The notes under the pieces are model-generated. The model was given only the letters and a program-made list of their open reading frames with translations, made no database searches and had not been told where the DNA came from. Source: Embiotoca jacksoni (taxonomy: Eukaryota > Chordata > Actinopteri > Embiotocidae). Taken from it: DNA of 64,000 nt. Of this stretch, positions 1 through 13,691 are shown piece by piece. The stretch is taken from the NCBI GenBank assembly GCA_022577435.1, contig JAKOON010000010.1, forward strand, positions 19,448,024 to 19,512,023, read 5' to 3'. The translations under genes were made by a program, and so were the position numbers. Numbering within the stretch: the first letter of the stretch is position 1; every line of letters begins with the position of its first letter.

Positions 1-230
1 CATTAGATCTTATACTAATATATTGTCATTTTAGACATACAGAGTTTTTCTTCATAATTTAATAATGCTGTGGAGGAAAATGTTGATGTTCCCATTGGCC
101 TCATGTTTTCTCTACATTATTAAACTTTTGCATTTCCTGCACTATATTACCAGCCTGATAGCTTGCTTAAATTTTTTTGCCTGTGTGGCTTCTGGACGCT
201 GTCCATGTTTCCATTCCCTAGCAACAATGC

Positions 231-560
231 TGTCATGACTCTAACAATTGAACGGCAAGCACACCGTGCACGCGGCTTCCCGTGCCGTAACCACCGACTT
301 GTATATAAAAGGTCATGACGTCACGATTTGAAGGAAGAGTTGATTTCAGCCTCGCATGGCTGCCAGGCTAACAGCCAGCTTTGCGGTCGAGTTTTGTGTT
401 CCGCACCGAGCATTCATTAAAAGCCCTGATGGCCTTTGTATCCTCACTTCTACAACTTATACTGTAAATTCCTGTGTACCATATTGGAATCAATACACAT
501 CACTGCACTTCGGGGGTCCTTTTAGATTTGACTGTGTTACGGTGCATGGTATTATAGCCA
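231..560 (+). mobile_element. Candidate LTR-like block (solo LTR remnant) or small promoter unit
   Basis: Starts TGTCATGACTC at 231. It has a GC-richer stretch (255-300), a TATA box (tatataaaag, 302-311), a CRE palindrome TGACGTCA (316-323), an ATTAAA signal near 416 and a G/T-rich end. This order (U3, TATA, R with poly(A) signal, U5) is what a solo LTR looks like. However, no target-site duplication or matching second LTR could be found, and the right end is uncertain. It has no coding capacity. Confidence 0.3.
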
Positions 561-879
561 ATCCATAACATTACTCGATCACCCATGGCTGTTGTGTGGC
601 AGAGACTGCACTGCTGTGTGCAGGATTGGCTGCGGTGCCCACAACATGCAGTCTGCGAGCACGTCGATAACGAGCAGCAGCCTCTCTGACAGAATCGTTT
701 ACTGCCCGGAGGGCTTGGAGACGAAAGTGGAGTGTGCATGCCTGCCTCTAACCTACTTAAGCCTCTAGCTGCACAAATGGAAGTGTTGATATGCAACATG
801 AGATGTCCTGGTGAATTCCTGCCTGCAAGTAGACTGACCAGAATAAAAGTGTGAGATTAATGCGAGAGGAAGCACTTTT

Positions 880-881
<2 letters not shown>

Positions 882-944
<63 letters not shown>

Positions 945-968
945 ATGTGCGTGTGCGTGTGTGTGTGT

Positions 969-999
<31 letters not shown>

Positions 1000-1008
1000 C
1001 GTGCGTGC
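882..1008. repeat. (TG)n microsatellite with TGCG interruptions
   Basis: Pure TG from 882 to about 943, then TG mixed with CATG and CGTG units to 1008. It lies 35 nt downstream of an AATAAA (842-847). Confidence 0.95.
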
Positions 1009-3485
1009 CTTATTCCTTGCTTATGTCAGCATGCGAGTTCAGAGCCATAATATTTAGGAAGTGTATCTTATTGCAAATGATACATTCTCTGGGTGTTTAG
1101 TCTGGAATGTTGGTCAAAAATAATGATTCAATTCGATCGCTCTCTCTGTTTACCTGACAGTGTTATGTAAAAATGTGCAGGTATGAGAAAGACAAACAGG
1201 GAGAGGGAACACTGACTGGCTTGGGTGTGTGCTCCCCCTGTCACTGAGGAGCTACAGCATAGTTTCAGTGACTCAAGTTGGCTCCTTAATTCAGTCTCTC
1301 AGGGGAACCTCCCCCAAACCTCTGACACACATTTTTAGAGAGCTTTGTTGGGCAAGTGAGGGAGGATGGGGGGAGGTTTTTACTCTCAGCTTCCACTGTG
1401 TCTGGACAAGACACATAAATCACATGGTCACAAACTAACTGACGCAGGGCAAACCTGGGGCCAGGTCTTCCTGCACAGGGCTGGTTATTGTTCACTCAGC
1501 CTCCAGATTTTTATATTATTTAGATGTTATAAGTATTCTGCTCTGAGAACTGCATGTGATTGATATTTGTGCACCAGAGCTGGAGGAATTTACAGCTTGT
1601 TTTGGTACCTGGGTCCTCGAGCAGTTTCATTTTAGCCAAATACAATTGAATTATAGTTGATGGTTTGTATTCTACCAAAACAAATCCTGAAAGATAAACC
1701 TCAACGGACTGGCCAGTCTGTCATGGAATATTAACACAAGGGGAATTGTATGCTGTACACTGCGTAGCACACTCCAACTATTTCTGGTGGTTAGTATTTA
1801 ACAGACATTGCAGCTGCCTTCGCTGTCTTGTTCTTACTACTGAGCATTCAAATCAAACCCAAATCTAGCCATGAGGTGATGAGACTACAAATGTTATCCT
1901 TAATCCTGAATGGGATTATTTTCTTTGGAGAAAAACAAACAGAAAACGGAGTTGGGAATTAGATGGAATGTAAAAATGAATTTAAAATACCATCACCATC
2001 GGCGACAACATTCCAGCCGCTGAAGTAAAATCACACTCAGTTTAAAAACATTACTGACAAATAGACAAGCATCCCTACCAACGTTTGGGCAGCCTTGTAC
2101 GCATTATCTTTGGAGTGTGAAGTCATTTTAGATCATTCTGATGTGTCCTCCCAGAAGCTCCAAGACGACTAGTTTAGGCATACTAACATTTGATTGCCTA
2201 AATCTGAAGGCTCAAGTCACTTGCAAAAGTATTTTTCACGTGCTCAGGTAGCTCGTTGAGACAAATAATCTAACCTCTACGCGAACTACGTAGGCTAGGC
2301 GTACCAAGTCGGACTATTTCACCTTATTTTCGACGCATTTACTCCTTTCACCACAAACGCTGCCACGTCAAGTGTCGTCAAACCCCCCTCTGCCTCTGCC
2401 TCTGCTCCAGTGCCGGTAGAGGCTGCTGGTCTCAGCCACAGACCCAGACAACAGCTGGAGGCCAGGCCCGGGGTCAGAGGAGATCAGGTCCTCAGCCAGG
2501 AACTTACAGAGGCAGGCCTGGCCTTTAAAAGCCACAAGCCAATAGACCGGCTCCTCCAAAACCACTGAGGGGAAAGACTGGAGGGAAAAGTGGAGCCACT
2601 TCTGTGGGGGAGGTGAAGTGAGGAGACTCTGAAGGAGGGGGAGAAAATCATATTTTGTCTTAGCTGCAGTCCTGTACCTGGATGGGTGAACATCCTGTGC
2701 TAATAAGTGTTTATTTGTCAAACTAACCTCTGAAATGTTTATACTATCCATCAGTTACATTTCTCTCTTTTAAATGAGGCACTTATTCTGATTGGCTTCT
2801 ATTCTGTGTGTCTGACCTGAGTTCTGCTGCTGCAGTGTTGTTGTGAATCCTTTACAATACTAATCAGGCCCTGCAGTGCGAATTTAGTTAGTTTACTGAT
2901 TTTAAATATCTCCAGTATATACACATAAAATGTCTTAACATGGTCATTTAAAAAGGTTTAAGCACAGTTCACCTGATTTCATTCATTACACTTTAACTGC
3001 ACAATTCACTGCTTTCTGTTACACATCAACTGTTAGACTGTTTTTATTTGTAATTATTTAATAAAAAAACAAAACTTTTTTTTAAGTAATTACAATGCAG
3101 CTGACGCTTCCAACTCATGTTAATCACACTTTGTTTCTTTTTTGTGCTTAAATTTTAATACTAAAACTTTCGCTTTTTTCAGCACTTTCATTTAATTTAA
3201 TCTCCCTTCAGTAATTGTATTTCAACTGTCTCTTAACTTCTGTCAGTATTTCAGCTACTTCAGAAGTTTCAACTGCAAATTTAAGCTGCGTGCAAATTAA
3301 AATTGATTATTTTGGAGTCTCCCTGGGAATGTCAATGACAGTCAGTCAGCCAGCCTGTCACTTGGTCCAGACCTAATTGAATACTTAAATGGATTGCTCT
3401 GAATTGTGATAAAGACATTTGTAGTCTCCAGGGGACAAATCATTATGACTTAAATGATCCCTTGACTTTTGCTCCTGAGTCAAAG

Positions 3486-3832
3486 TGAGGTTAACAGTTT
3501 TGTTTTTCTATGAAATGTCTTCACAACTATTGGATGGATATGATCGAATTTGCATTCATGTTCTCCCCCAGCATGAGTTGCGATTTCTTCACTTTCCAAA
3601 TAGGGCCGTCATCGGGTCAAATCTTTCATTTCTCCACTACTTTGGTGACCGAACAAACAAATACCTGCAGAGTGAATGTTGTTTCCATCAGCCTCAGCTG
3701 TTTAAATTTGCAGTTTTTAGCATGTTAACACGCTGATGGTGAACATAATATCAGTATGTAGCACAATATTCAGTGTGTTTGTGAATGCTACCATGCTGAT
3801 GATAGTATTTAGCTCACAGCAACACTGAGGCA
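3486..3832 (+). repeat. Interspersed repeat, teleost type, copy A
   Basis: Shares ordered motifs with 6530-6785: gtcATCgGGTCAAatcTtTC, TCTCCActACTTTGGT, a trinucleotide-rich middle, and atTTAGctcacAGCAaCActg near the end. Includes the phrase gcatgttaacacgctgatggtgaacat, which I recognise from a repeat widespread in teleosts. The family name is not known to me and no coding frame is present. Confidence 0.6.
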
Positions 3833-6529
3833 TGAGTTCAATTTAATCCAAATAACCATTATTACAGATATTAGTAATTAGCTACCTTCCCCTGCCACAT
3901 GTTCGTAAACAAAACATTGCTCATTGCTTTCAATGAGTAAACTGACATTGAAATGTTTTGTATAATCTTTTTAAACTTATATGTATTTTGTGTTTGCATT
4001 GACAAACAGTCAATGCAATGAAGTGACTGAAGAGTCCAGAAAGCACAGATGAGCAGTAAGCTCATCTGCTCAGGCTGATCCCACCACCCCGCCACCTCAC
4101 ACTCCCCCATCACAGACAAAGACACACACACACAGACTATTCTCCTGCCTCGCCTCCCAGGCACAGAATTGCCATAAATCCTGTCACAGTTCCCAGACAA
4201 TGACAAGCCTGGCCTTTGCCTCTCCTCTATATCACTCTGACTCATCCAATGTACACAAAGCTGTGGCTCATCAATGGATCTCGCCGGCTCTCTCTCCCTT
4301 CTTCTAACGGCAATGGGGGAATAGCGAGCAAGAGAATGTAAATATTGGATTAAATATGTATAAACTGGGGCAGATGACAGTCCTTTGGGTGGATCATGCA
4401 TGTGTGTTTGTGAGCTTTATCAGAGCGATATGCGGAGACAGGAGACAGAATGTCGTTGGCATTTTGCCTGCCAGAACAAGCATTCATTGCATGATATGCG
4501 AAAGAGATAACAAATAAAAATCTTGCTGTTTCTCATCACTGACACAAAGAATATTTTACAGCCTTTGAGACACCAAAAAAAATGTCTTCTGATTTAACAA
4601 TGGAACATCTAATCATGTGCTCACCGAGGAAAATTTTCACTCAGTCAAACAGATCCCGGGAAGAAATCTTAAGATCATTCAGCCGTCATACAATGAGTTT
4701 TCACTGTTCATGTTTTGTATTTTGATATTCTGGGGGGTGACTCTTCAGAACATCTGTGAGGTGTTAACCAGCTTCCAGTGCCGAGCTGACGCCACCTCGA
4801 AAGAGCGTCATTAATTAACATGCCATTATCAGAGCTGAAAGCTGGCTGGAGGAGATTAATGCTGAAAGGAGCTGCTAGTGGATTAAAGGTCACATCCTGT
4901 GTGTTAATCACCCAGCACCCCTGACCCCTGGAAGGAAACACAGTAGAATGGGCACATTATTGCCACCTGGCTGGGCACCAGTTACTACCAGGATCAAAAT
5001 GAGGACTGTTCCTCTGGGCAGACACTGACAGTGAATAGATGGGATGGAGAGAGGTTAAAAAAAAAAAAAAAAAAGGAAATTGTTTTGGCCAAATATTGAC
5101 ACGAAAGGGATATAACTGCAAGAGAGGAGATAGAGGTGAGCGTGTAGTTAAGATACGACACATGCAATGGAGATCTTCATCATTTGAATAGTTTAAAATG
5201 GTTGCAAAGGTCACTGAGTGCAAACCTGCTCTAAGTATGACTGCTGTTGTCGAGTTACACACCGGAACCAAGTCATGAGTGCAAGTCTAGGGTATCATTA
5301 TCACTGAGTTTCTTCAAACAAAAGATTCAATGTGCATCTTAGCTTTTAAGCATACAGTGTATAGTTTCCCTTCCTTCACAGTCTCCTCTCTGTCTCTTAT
5401 GGACATAAACACACAAAGAGCCTGTGTAAGTCGAACACATTACATTCTTAGTGTGAAAAGCCTTGAGGACTTTCCAATGTGGATGGATTAATTTCTGGGT
5501 GTTCAAGAGAGAACGCTCCCAGGCTGGATTGGCGCTTCTATATCATATTTCTGCAGCCCACACACACCTCCCACTCCACCACATCTGACACGCATCGCTC
5601 AGATCGGATGTGACTCACTACCTCTGGCAGTGGAAGGCTAAATTCTTCTTCTGTTACTCTCTTACGATGGCCACTTAGCTCCTTTCACTGCCTTTATGTT
5701 TTCCCTCTTATAGTCAACCGAGCTGGACTCCAGCAACTACTGTGTGTTATAACACCAATGAACACGTTGTTTTGCAGGAATTTACATTATGTCAAAATGA
5801 GGTTTCGATTTTATTGACATGAATGCCATCTGACAGCTGTGGTGGTGTAAATCCAATAAAGTGAATTACATCCTCTATTAGTATCCGTTTTCATGACAAA
5901 AGCCTGACAAAAAGACAATTCTGCAAACGCACCTTGAGTGTGTTCGAGGACAGAAGTCGAGGTCTGGTGGAAAAAAAGAGTTCACACTATATGCTCAGGG
6001 AGCGTTGTATATGCTTACAGAGCGGCATCTATTCTCAGAGGACCCCTGTATTCCTGCATCAACAGTTTCCAGGATGCAGGCGCTTGGTTCATTGCTCGTT
6101 TGATGGACTATTTTCTCTCTTTTGCAGGCAGGACTGTGTGCGTTTTGACCTTGGTGTCAGCACAGCCCGACAGAAGCTGCTGAGTAGGATATCTCCCTCT
6201 TCCTCAAGGACACACAGCAACACACACTCTTTTGGGTTTTTATTGATAAATTTGAAAAAGAATCCTGAAATGTATTTGCTATGATAATGTGTTTTTTTTT
6301 GCAGATTCTCATAAATATGTATAATCTACACTGTCCATCGTGTGCATTATCATACTGCATCGTACTCTATATGTCATCTTTTATTCTTGTACCATGTGTG
6401 AGTTAAAGTGTGAACGGTGGTTATATACATCTTCTGTAATTACTGCAGCTATAAATATTAATACTTGGATCCTGACTGAAATAGCACAAGAACTATTTAA
6501 TGGATTGACTCTTTCACTACTATAAAGTA

Positions 6530-6785
6530 CATTGTTGTTTTTCATGGAAATGTCTCAACTATCCATGAAATCTTATGCGTTCATCTTCCACTTTTGATTG
6601 GAAACTTTAGATGTCCTTTCAATAGTGCTGCCATCAGGTCAAGCTTTCTACCTCTCCAATACTTTGGTTTATGATCAAATGCACTAAAATATTTTAAGTG
6701 CTATTGCTACTACTGATATTAGCATTTAGTTGAAAGCACCATTGTGCCAAAATACAGCATTTAGCAGCTTAGAAGATCCCCAGTA
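6530..6785 (+). repeat. Interspersed repeat, teleost type, copy B
   Basis: Same orientation and motif order as 3486-3832: gccATCAGGTCAA, TCTCCAaTACTTTGGT, then gatattagcATTTAGttgaAAGCAcCattg. It is shorter and diverged, lacking the central GTTAGCATGCTAAC-like part. Confidence 0.55.
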
Positions 6786-7544
6786 GTTGGCAGGGACCAA
6801 TAACAGAGCTAAAAGGAGGCAGAGTATTAGTCTGGTCGTGAGAAACCCAACTCCAAATGAATGCTAATGTTGCTTCATAGCAGGTGTAAATAGACATCTA
6901 TATGCTAAGAAGTTCATGGTATCATCTTGCAATAAGAGGTGATGACCATTCAGTACATCAGTGTTATGTTTGTGGTTTGTGTCCATTGCCTCGGAGCCAA
7001 AGTTGTGTAACGTAAGCTTCATTATCAAGACACACTTCTGTATTATTACAAGACTGACTCCACCAATGTGATTCTATTTTATAAGAAGAGACATTGCCTC
7101 TTGTGCTATTTAGTTTAGATAGCAATAGAAAACAAAAGATATACGTGTCTTATCTGCAAAGAGTAACAGCAGTGTAGATCAGAGGTTCACAAACTTGTCA
7201 GACCATGGACTGAGGCCAAATGTCTGAAGTACCACAGATACTACAGATACTAAGAGATTTTTTTCAATAACATAAATTTCTCTGGTTTAACCATGCAATA
7301 GCCTCAGAAAGGCTAAACAACAATAACAACAAAAGGCTGGCATTTCAAAATCAAAGGAAACATTTACATCTCTTGCAAGAAATGAAGCTACTTGGCAGCT
7401 CAACTGTCAACACTGACTTGAGACTTATGTTTGGCCCTCACATTTTAAAATTCTTCTCATTCTACTTGCAAAAATCACTGAGGTGAAAAAAAAAAATCTG
7501 AGGTGTCCGCTAATGTTAGTGTTATGCCGTGTTGTACAAAGTGA

Positions 7545-7816
7545 CAACCTACCGTGACGTCACCCATTGGTTTGTGAACTGCAGAGGTTGCTTTATTTGG
7601 ATGAGCTGAGGAGGCTCTCAATCTGACTGAGAGCTCGAGGACACTACACCGACAAGAGCAATACTGGAAACCTTACTGCACCCCGGACATGTCAAACCAG
7701 ACACACCTAAACATATCTCTTTTCGAGGACTAATATTTAATTAACTTTAGAGCATTTCCACATTAGCTTCACTTGTCAGATCCGGAGGCTGCGTCCGTTT
7801 TTGTATACAGCCTATG
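7545..7816. mobile_element. Fragment of a non-autonomous element ending in an inverted CATAGACTGTATA terminus
   Basis: Contains gtgacgtcacccattggtttgtgaactgc, which I recognise from a common teleost repeat, and ends at 7816 with tgtatacagcctatg. The reverse complement of that end (CATAGGCTGTATACA) matches the left terminus of the repeat at 46525 (CATAGACTGTATATG). The other terminus is not recognisable. Confidence 0.5.
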
Positions 7817-8524
7817 TCTCAGACACTTATTTATAGAATATTTGAAGATTGCAAAAAGTGTTTAGGACCTTTAGTAACAATGAAATACAGAGAACCTTTG
7901 CTTTGCTGCTCTCCTCTTCTCGTTAAAAAAAGACAAAAGAACTCAGCAGCGTAAGGACTCACAATAACACTGTGGTCTGTAAATGGGCTGGTGGTCAGTG
8001 TATCTGACTGCAGCACCGGGCTGTACGATGTAACATCTTCACTTTACATTTCGCTCTCCTTTAATATCACAGTTGTGCTGTATTTAGCTGATAGGCTACA
8101 TCCCATTGGTAACAGCAGATTATGGGAAGTTGTCATCTTTAATAACGCACTGTGCTTCTAAATTATTCAACTTGCACAAATCTATTTTTAGTTGCACATG
8201 CAAGTGATTTACTTGCACTATAGAGCCCTGATAACAGGCATATTTGAACAAAAGTTTGAGGTTTTAGGCCCCCTTGATTTTATAACATTCACATCGTTGC
8301 GTGTTTGTTGAATTTCAAACAACACTTACAATACTTTTGTCCGTGTGGAAGCGCACTGTCTGACGCGTTTTCATGTCACCTTTTGATATCGGCCGGCTTC
8401 TACTTTCTGTGAGGCCAAGGGCACTATGCTTCTGTTTTAGTGAAAATGTATTAATATAAAACGCGTCGCTTATCCAAATTGCAATGAACTCGCCAGTGCA
8501 CAACCTCGGGCCCCCAGCAACACA

Positions 8525-8610
8525 CCCAGCAAGTTTGAAGCAGATGGGGCGAACGGTTCTCGAGCCATGGGAGGCACAAACAAACACGCATACATACAAA
8601 CATACATACA
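8525..8610. repeat. Interspersed repeat core with terminal (CATA)-type run
   Basis: The phrase acccagcaagtttgaagcag, then an AACGGTTCTCGAG segment and a run of cacaaacaaacacg/cataca units ending at about 8610, is a pattern I recognise from an abundant animal repeat with a simple-sequence tail. The left limit of the element is unclear and may reach about 8300. Confidence 0.5.
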
Positions 8611-9460
8611 GAGATTTTGGACTTGTGCTAGTTGGAGTGTAACTGTTATTAGGCCTTTTGGCAAGGCTCTTGTGTACCACTAGTAATACGCATACCAAAG
8701 TTTGGGAAATTCTGCTGTAGAGGTACCTTCAGCTGGGAGGAGTGGAACTGTTAATTCTGTGTAAGCTGTGCAGAATAGTTTAAAATAGCTCAGTCTTCCT
8801 TTGGTCTGTCAGAGTTTGAGTCTCGGGCTGCTGCAATTCACAGGAGAACTGCATCACCATGTCTGGAGACTCCGTTTGCTTTTTTGACAGCGAGGTGTAA
8901 TGAGGTTGTTTGTCTGTTGGAAGGCAAAGCTGAGTACTGAGTAGCAAATTAAACTTTGAATGCCCTCGCTAAGGCTCACTAGGCAACACATCAAGGCACA
9001 GACGAGGCAGATTTATATTACGTAGCGAGGGTCGAGGATAAGCTTTGAAGGAGAGAGATTCAGTCTCCTTCATTTCATTCTCTATAAAGCTAGAATTGCT
9101 GCACTTCCATAGTCCAAACGTCTCAAAGCAAGAGGTTACGTTTTTGGAGAATTTCGCCAGGTGCAAATCTGAATTCTTGACTTGATACAAGGAGTGAAAT
9201 CCTCAACTGTGTGATCAAAGTCCAACATTTGCTCAGCTGACACCGGAGCAGTTGAGGGAAAAAACGGGGGGACTGACTCAGATGGAGAGTGACTGACAGG
9301 GATTTTATTCAGTGTCTTTCTGTGGCATGTTTGAGTGTCGAGCTTCCTCCTTTCAGCCGTGCCGCTGAAAAGCCATTCCCTCAGGGTGTCTTACTCAGCC
9401 GGCGCAGACACTGCCACTATCTTGTGATCTCACTGCAAAAAGCACATGAAAGAACATTCT

Positions 9461-9463
<3 letters not shown>

Positions 9464-9549
<86 letters not shown>
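9464..9549. repeat. (CA)n microsatellite, 86 bp
   Basis: Uninterrupted CA dinucleotides. It makes meaningless Thr-His frames in translation. Confidence 0.97.
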
Positions 9550-9551
<2 letters not shown>

Positions 9552-12500
9552 ACAGAAGGAGGGGTGTGTGACAGAGATTACTTCAGTCACAGTGTCTACT
9601 ATTGCACTCTATTCTTATCTCCGCACTCTTATCAACTCCCTCTAGACCAAAAAGCTCTGTTGACATTTCACCTCATTTCTGGTGTAAAATACTTCCAAGG
9701 CCTTATTATCTTCATCACATGCCTTGTCTTAATTCTACGACTCTGTTGCAGTAAAGAACTATTTCTTGCTCCTTCATATTTTCAGCCTGCCCCTTTGGGA
9801 TCATTTAAAATCCCCTGCACTGTTTATAGTATATCATAATCTTAGGCATGTGCTGTTCTAGTTTATTAACAGCCCTGCTTATGAATTAGGTGAACCTTAT
9901 CAACCATTTATGAGTCTCTTTCTTGTCATTCTCTGAGATGATGGCTCCTTGCGTTTTCTGACTCACACAGTCTTTTCACCATCCACCCACAGAACTAGAA
10001 CAAAATTACTGTGTCCAAAGGGGAAATACAGAATGCAAAGGTTTCCATTGCCTTTTAAAACGCATATGCATGTGATCATAAGTTGCTGCAATGTGCTTGG
10101 TGTGTTCTGTGTTATATGTTGAGCTACCGTCTGCACAGTGTGCCGAAAGTTACCCATCCCCCAGCTGAGACATTTCTGCTCTCTCTCTATGTGTGACTAC
10201 ATTACACCATCCCCCCACTAAAGTGAGCCTTCTGAGCAGGTCCCCGGGGTGGGTGTCAGTGTGGAAAGCAGACCTTTTTTCCTGTCCATGGGATGTTATT
10301 GATGAGGTGAGGTAATAGATCCCCCCGCTGTGCTCACAGGGACACTGAGGATAAATCAGACAGTGGGTAAGACCCAACCAGCCATTCCACCTCTCTCCAG
10401 ACTCAACTGCCATTTCATTAGCTTTATTTATGGGGGTGCTGCACTCTTCTGAACCCCTCCCCTTTCCGTTCTCCCACTGAAAATGCTGCTATTCTTCTTC
10501 CTCCTTTATATAGTGCTATGGCAACCGATGTACACCTCAGTCCTTCCTTCCTCCCTTTTCCCCCCCTGGAAACACAAGTACTCTCCCTCCCACACATCTG
10601 TCCGACTAGTCCTTGCCTAAATCGAGTTTACTGTATTTGAAAGTGAGCCCTCAGTCTGTTATCATGGATGGAAAGAGAGCTAGATAGATAGTGATGTGCT
10701 CTGAAGTGCTGAAGGACTCGGCACCGGCTGGGCTTTTAACATTAGATACAAGACCATCCAGCTCAGCATTTCCTGCAGAGCCATGTTTGAGTTGGCTGAT
10801 CAGCAACAATTCACCTCTGCACTTACAGCACAGCCACTTAGTGAGAAAACAGCCAAAACCATCTTTGTCCTTGAGGAAAGAATAATAATTTCTTGTTTGT
10901 CCTTGCTGGAAAGGACTAGTTGAAAACGTATCATCATCATTGCAGATCAAATGTCATTTCTTTTCTGTCAGAGATGGTGTCCATTACTAGCTGGCAGACA
11001 GGATTCATTCTGCTTGAGTTGGAGAAGCTTTCACCTCACCTCCACTGTACATCCAAGCCAGCAGAATACTGCTTTAATTCCCTTTAACTCTTTTATCACT
11101 ATTGCCTCTCACCTGCCCAGGTTTATCACACAACATGGTATCACATACTGAGGAAAGTCCCCAACACCATAACCTGATTTAATCTGTAAAAGACATCCGT
11201 GTTGTCACTCCTATTGCTGTCTGTTGATGTCGTGGCATACAACCAGAGAGCAAATATCGAAGCTGAATTGCTATTCAACATTTTTGAATGCCCAAATTTG
11301 AGCCATATGTAACTGCTGATATACATACATAATATATGCTGTATCATGTGTCTGTACCTAATTTATTTAAAGTAGTGAAACGTGGATTACACATGAAAGG
11401 TGGTGAATCATAATCTGCTCACATGCGTTTTCCATTAGAAAGAGAAAGGAATGTTTTTTCATGGTGAACATTGATGTCATGACAGTCATGCTGGAACATG
11501 TCCATACAAGGTCCACTTTAGTGTGCTCTGCATGAATTCATGCAACCTAACAGATGGTTGACTGAGCTAAGCTGCAGCGATGCTGTGCCACTGCCAGCTT
11601 CATTACAGGGGTTCACTTGGACTTTGGACAAGTGTGAATGTGTCTGTCACGCCCACAGCGACACGAAGCAAATTCAAGCACAATTTTCTACATGAAAATA
11701 GAGAGCACATTTTATCATGACACGCTTCCTATTAAGGATCTATATTTGCTGCTGGAACACATAGTGGTTATACTATTATAAGCGATAAAAAAATAAATAA
11801 AAAAAAAAGAAGGGAAAAAAAAGCTGTTAAAAACATGAATATATGATGTAACAGAAACATAGAACATTATCCGACTTTGTGGGTGAGGCTGAAAAGACTC
11901 AAATTATGTCTCAACAGTAAAATTTAGTCTACATATGATCTCGATAAAAAGAAAGGAAAGGAAAAAATGAGAGAAAAGCGCATGTTGGCGGTCGGCCAGG
12001 TGTGGACAGACCCAGGAAGTTAAGCCGGAATTCCAACAATGCAGGCAGTCGTTAGACTCTTCAGTGAGGTGCTGCCATTTCTGCTCTCAGTGCTGCCTTT
12101 GTTGTGGCGAGGAGGAGGCAGTTAGGTTTAAGTCCTGTGGCTGTGAATACATTTCAGCCCTGACTTTGCGTCGTAAACCAAGACTGATTTGTGAATGATA
12201 CAAGGGAAATAGTGTCATGATTGAGCAGATAAAAACAGGCTCCTCTCTCGCTTTTCCGTTCCTCCGTCTGCCTCTGACATCCACAGAGAAGGATCATTTT
12301 CCCAGGCTGTTTGACTGGAGCCCAGTCGTGACAATAATAAATGCCAGCCGGTGGCAGAATGAATTATGTCTCGGCTAAAAATGTACATCATAGCAAAAGG
12401 AAGAACCTGGCATGTAATTATACCGGTGTTATAAATAGCAACACGTGCCACATATTATCCATCTCCTCCATCTGAAAATCGGGTTATTAATGAACCCCAT

Positions 12501-13666
12501 GACATATTTCATGTTTTTAGAGCACGATTAGTTTCTAGTTTAACTGTGCTTGAATCCAATTAGTTTAATTCTTACTGAGCAAGCCTTAAATACTAATCAT
12601 GAGGACAATAGAAAACTAAGACTGCTAGAGTGTAATCATGTGTTACTAATCAGCCACAGTTTTGAAGGATGGCACTAGCCCACAAGTATTTGAATTTCTA
12701 ACCAAAGCTGATCATTCACAAAGAGGAGCGCCATTAATCTGGTCGACTGGTGGCAGCTGTCTTTTTAAGAGCGCTGTTTTGATGAGGATTTTTCCCTCCA
12801 GCCTCCTTCATGTTCATCTTTTATTTCAGAAACATTATGACTGTCTGCAGTGCATCTATCAACCGACGCCTTTGAAATCTCCAAAGTCTGCTCAGTTGAT
12901 GCCGTCACTCTCGGTGGAGTCTTTCATGAGAGCCCTGGATCTACACTAAAACAGTCCTGTCCAGTAATTTGCATTACTGGTAGAAAAGATACTTCAGGTA
13001 GTTCCCCCCTGAAGTGGGTTTGCGAATTTATTTCCGTAATCATGAAAAGTATTTATTAGTTGTGAGAATTTAGGATCTGGAGATCGTTCATCTGTCCATT
13101 TGGCCTTTGCCTGAAGCTTTGTTTATCTCCATGGGGAAGCTGGCTGCAGATGAAACACAGCTGTTGACATCAAAACTAGCAAGTGAGAAACAGTTGTGTT
13201 TATCACCCGGCTGACAAATTGGGCATTGCAGAGATAGGGGGGTAGATTATTCAGACATACGCCTGGGTGCAGAAAGCCCAGCTGAAATAAACAGTTATCT
13301 TTCCTGCTCCGTGATGGCAGGATGAAGAGATGGTTGTTATACTGATGGTTAGAGGGGGTCTCCCAAACCACAGAGCAGAAAGAAAAACACAGGGAAGAAA
13401 AACAATCCCATCTGACATCATAGGAAAGGCTGCTGCTGAAATTTAGGTCAAGATATAGCCTGCCTGAAGTGTGCCAGATAGTCGAATGGCAAACACAAGT
13501 TGCCAGTGCCTCGTCCAAGTGAAATACCATGACACACAATCAAGGTTATGCAGCATAAAACGATCTTAAACTAGTTGCCATAGCCTGTCAAACCCTGTCA
13601 AAGGATTACGTACAAAAGCAACAGATTTCCTTCTTTAGTCTCCACTGACTTGAAGGTAGTCAAGAC

Positions 13667-13691
13667 TTTTTTTTTTTTTTTTTTTTTTTTT
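13667..13691. repeat. Poly(T) tract, 25 nt
   Basis: Homopolymer T run, about 0.6 kb upstream of the CpG-rich promoter region. A second T run of 21 nt lies at 14272-14292. Confidence 0.95.

Noticed and set aside
851..1100. Frames translating as Val-Cys repeats (also at 42978-43208, 48889-49126, 56798-57163, 58037-58225)
   Set aside because: These are translations of (TG)n/(CA)n microsatellites and have no coding meaning.
8315..8698. 127-codon minus-strand frame
   Set aside because: It overlaps an interspersed repeat core with a CATA-type tail and has no family match.
13123..13539. 138-codon minus-strand frame upstream of ncor2
   Set aside because: No recognisable domain and no supporting promoter, splice or poly(A) context; its length is within chance for a 64-kb window.
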